Of a stretch of 7,062 nucleotides of DNA, positions 6,051-7,062 are shown piece after piece (the stretch's first letter is position 1; every line of letters starts with the position of its first letter). The stretch spans positions 1 through 7,062 of the forward strand of contig CAZCXH010000210.1 in assembly GCA_964502525.1 (NCBI GenBank), in the 5' to 3' direction. The position numbers and the translations under genes are program-made. The stretch comes from DATLYB01 sp964502525. Lineage in GTDB: Bacteria > Bacteroidota > Bacteroidia > Chitinophagales > CAIOSU01. The notes below the pieces were generated by a model. It ran no database searches. It worked only from the letters and a program-made list of their open reading frames with translations, and was not told the origin of the DNA.

Positions 6051-6506
6051 TTATTCCGACTTGCTGCGATATTCGAGCGGGGTGCAGCCTGCCAGTTTCC
6101 TGAAGAATTTATTGAAGTGCGAAGGATCGGAAAATTCCAGCTTGTAAGCAATCTCAGCAACGGATAACCGCGAATGCAGCAAATGAGCTTTCGCTTCAAT
6201 CAAAATCATGTCATCAATCAACTCATGAGCTTTCTTGCCTGACTGCGCTTTGATGATGCGGTTGAGATAATCCGGTGAGACATGAAGCATTGTCGCGTAA
6301 TCAGAAACTTTATGCAGCTTGAGAAAATGTTCGCTTACCAATTTCACAAATTGCGTAAACAGATGTTGTCCGCTTTCATTTGTTTCCGGTTTTGTTGAAG
6401 TACTGCGCGGATAGTTTCTGTTTGCAATCAGCAGGAGCATTTGAATATAAAGGCGGATCGCATCGCCTGTGTCAGCTTTCCGGTTTTTTATTGGTCCCAG
6501 CGGAGG
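6051..6506 (-). pseudogene. AraC-family transcriptional regulator, 5' part removed by IS200 insertion
   Basis: The C-terminal AraC/XylS DNA-binding domain is intact. In residues counted from the ATG at 6440, a first helix-turn-helix is at about 45-64 (VSDYATMLHVSPDYLNRIIK). A second follows at about 92-115 (LSVAEIAYKLEFSDPSHFNKF), with the closing GCTPLEYR. Full-length members have about 270-300 residues; only 129 follow this ATG. The frame stays open and AraC-like upstream of it (LGPIKNRKADTGDAIRLYI before MLLLIANRNY), as far as about 6506. There it meets a stop at 6509-6507, exactly where the IS200 left end begins. The ATG at 6440 is therefore probably internal, and the sensor domain should lie beyond the IS, outside the window. 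A short DNA-binding product might still be made. The ester cyclase gene follows in the same direction. Confidence 0.75.
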
Positions 6507-6514
6507 TTAAAACC

Positions 6515-6530
6515 CTGCACTTTAGTGCAG
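6515..6530 (+). repeat. IS200 left-end hairpin
   Basis: CTGCAC pairs with GTGCAG around TTTA. In this family such hairpins near the ends are recognised by TnpA as single-stranded DNA. A weaker second hairpin core (CCTTTCAGG, 6533-6541) follows at once. Confidence 0.75.
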
Positions 6531-6553
6531 TGCCTTTCAGGTGCTACACAGTT

Positions 6554-6568
6554 CGGCTAAATTAGCCG
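6554..6568 (+). promoter_or_regulatory. Hairpin directly before tnpA start, likely translation block
   Basis: CGGCTA-AAT-TAGCCG forms a 6-bp stem ending one base before the tnpA ATG (6570). It covers the place where a ribosome would bind. In IS200 a stem-loop that hides the start region is known to keep transposase synthesis low; the same role is inferred here from position. Confidence 0.5.
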
Positions 6569-6569
6569 G

Positions 6570-7007
6570 ATGGGGAATGAAAATCGTCATGGAAGCCATA
6601 CGATAAGCCGACTGACGGTTCATATTGTATGGATTACCAAGTATCGGTATCATGTATTGCAGGGAGATATACAGAGGAGATGTAGGGACATCGTAAAACA
6701 GATTTGTGATGCATTGGATGTGAAAATTTTGAAAGGAGTGGTTAGCAAGGATCATGTCCATATCCATGTAGAATATCCTCCGAAGGTGAGTGTAAGTGAA
6801 ATGGTAAAGATGTTAAAGGGACGGACATCCAGGCGATTACAGGAGGAATTTCCGGAGTTAGGGAAGCGATATTGGGGACGACACTTTTGGGCAATAGGGT
6901 ATGGCGCGTGGAGTACTGGGAATATAACTGATGAGATGGTACAAGAATATTTGGAGCATCACAGGAACAGTTCAAATTCTGATACGGACAACATAATCTT
7001 AGAATGA
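6570..7007 (+). CDS. tnpA: IS200-type Y1 (HUH) transposase TnpA
   Basis: This is a 145-residue single-domain transposase that cuts and rejoins single-stranded DNA through a 5'-phosphotyrosine link, acting as a dimer. The metal-binding HUH motif is His64-Ile-His66 (KDHVHIHVE, 60-68). The nucleophile is Tyr127 in DEMVQEYLEHH (121-131). These positions are the same numbers as in the H. pylori IS608 enzyme. Other family segments are HIVWITKYRYHVL (18-30), LKGRTSRRLQEEFP (82-95) and YWGRHFWAIGYGAWSTG (101-117). The metal-assisting Gln four residues after the Tyr in IS608 is His131 here; I recall YLEHH in a related IS200 subgroup, so activity is not excluded. The frame is complete, with no stop or shift. 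The ATG at 6570 is kept because no other in-frame start precedes the conserved region. Confidence 0.93.
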   Translation: MGNENRHGSHTISRLTVHIVWITKYRYHVLQGDIQRRCRDIVKQICDALDVKILKGVVSKDHVHIHVEYPPKVSVSEMVKMLKGRTSRRLQEEFPELGKRYWGRHFWAIGYGAWSTGNITDEMVQEYLEHHRNSSNSDTDNIILE

Positions 7008-7029
7008 GAAATTTCATTTCCCCCTCAAC

Positions 7030-7050
7030 CTATGCACTTTCAGTGCATAG
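7030..7050 (+). repeat. IS200 right-end hairpin
   Basis: CTATGCACT pairs with AGTGCATAG around TTC, a 9-bp perfect stem 22 bp after the tnpA stop. An outer pair CTCAA (7024-7028) and TTGAG (7056-7060) can extend the structure across an internal loop up to the window end. Confidence 0.8.
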
Positions 7051-7062
7051 CTAAATTGAGTT

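Larger units (their letters stand above)
6507..7062 (+). mobile_element. IS200-type insertion sequence (IS200/IS605 family)
   Basis: A single Y1 transposase gene is bracketed by subterminal hairpins instead of terminal inverted repeats, the IS200 layout; there is no tnpB. Left hairpin: CTGCAC-TTTA-GTGCAG (6515-6530). Right hairpin: CTATGCACT-TTC-AGTGCATAG (7030-7050). Both share the core TGCACTTT(C)AGTGCA. The left boundary is placed at about 6507 because the disrupted araC frame stays AraC-like up to 6506. The right boundary lies after 7050 and may be at or just past the window end. The family moves as single-stranded DNA without target duplication. Confidence 0.85.

Noticed and set aside
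6570..7007. The Y1 transposase could be a REP-associated (RAYT) enzyme acting on the REP units at 5.4 kb.
   Set aside because: It is flanked by its own IS200-type hairpins, has IS200 length and pattern, and its hairpins share no core with the REP units. Co-occurrence in the window is not evidence of action.

Overview
The window looks like a chromosomal piece of a Bacteroidota bacterium. This rests on the gene content: a pyrR-pyrB pair, a stand-alone pyruvate dehydrogenase E1-beta gene, and remnants of SprB-type surface-adhesin repeats. It also rests on AT-rich starts without Shine-Dalgarno sequences and on several TAnnTTTG-like -7 promoter elements. No species can be named from the sequence alone.

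Layout. At 154-711 (minus) lies an unrecognised membrane-anchored, lysine-rich protein. From 835 to about 1690 there is a small gene graveyard. It holds a secreted SprB-repeat protein broken by an in-frame stop and at least two frameshifts (plus), followed by the last 59 codons of era with nothing of the GTPase domain (minus). A 45-nt hairpin (1771-1815) precedes an intact short-chain dehydrogenase (1894-2589, plus), followed 27 bp later by pdhB (2617-3597, plus). The convergent minus-strand operon pyrR (5297-4752) then pyrB (4666-3725) carries two different three-copy 8-bp tandem repeats in its 85-bp spacer. Upstream of pyrR is a 138-bp non-coding element with 21-bp terminal inverted repeats, two inverted REP-like units inside, and an imperfect 9-bp flanking direct repeat. 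Next come a SnoaL-like ester cyclase (5959-5549, minus) and an AraC-type regulator whose 5' part is cut off by an IS200-type element (about 6507 to the window end).

How it fits together. The intact genes are mostly housekeeping: pyrimidine synthesis and its regulator, and the entry of pyruvate into acetyl-CoA. They are separated by accessory debris. The araC fragment and the ester cyclase run in the same direction, so the regulator may once have controlled its neighbour, but this is inference. No defence system, CRISPR array, tRNA or rRNA was seen. The most novel-looking items are the 138-bp MITE/REP composite, the in-frame era 3' fragment stranded away from its gene, and the 8-bp repeats between pyrR and pyrB.
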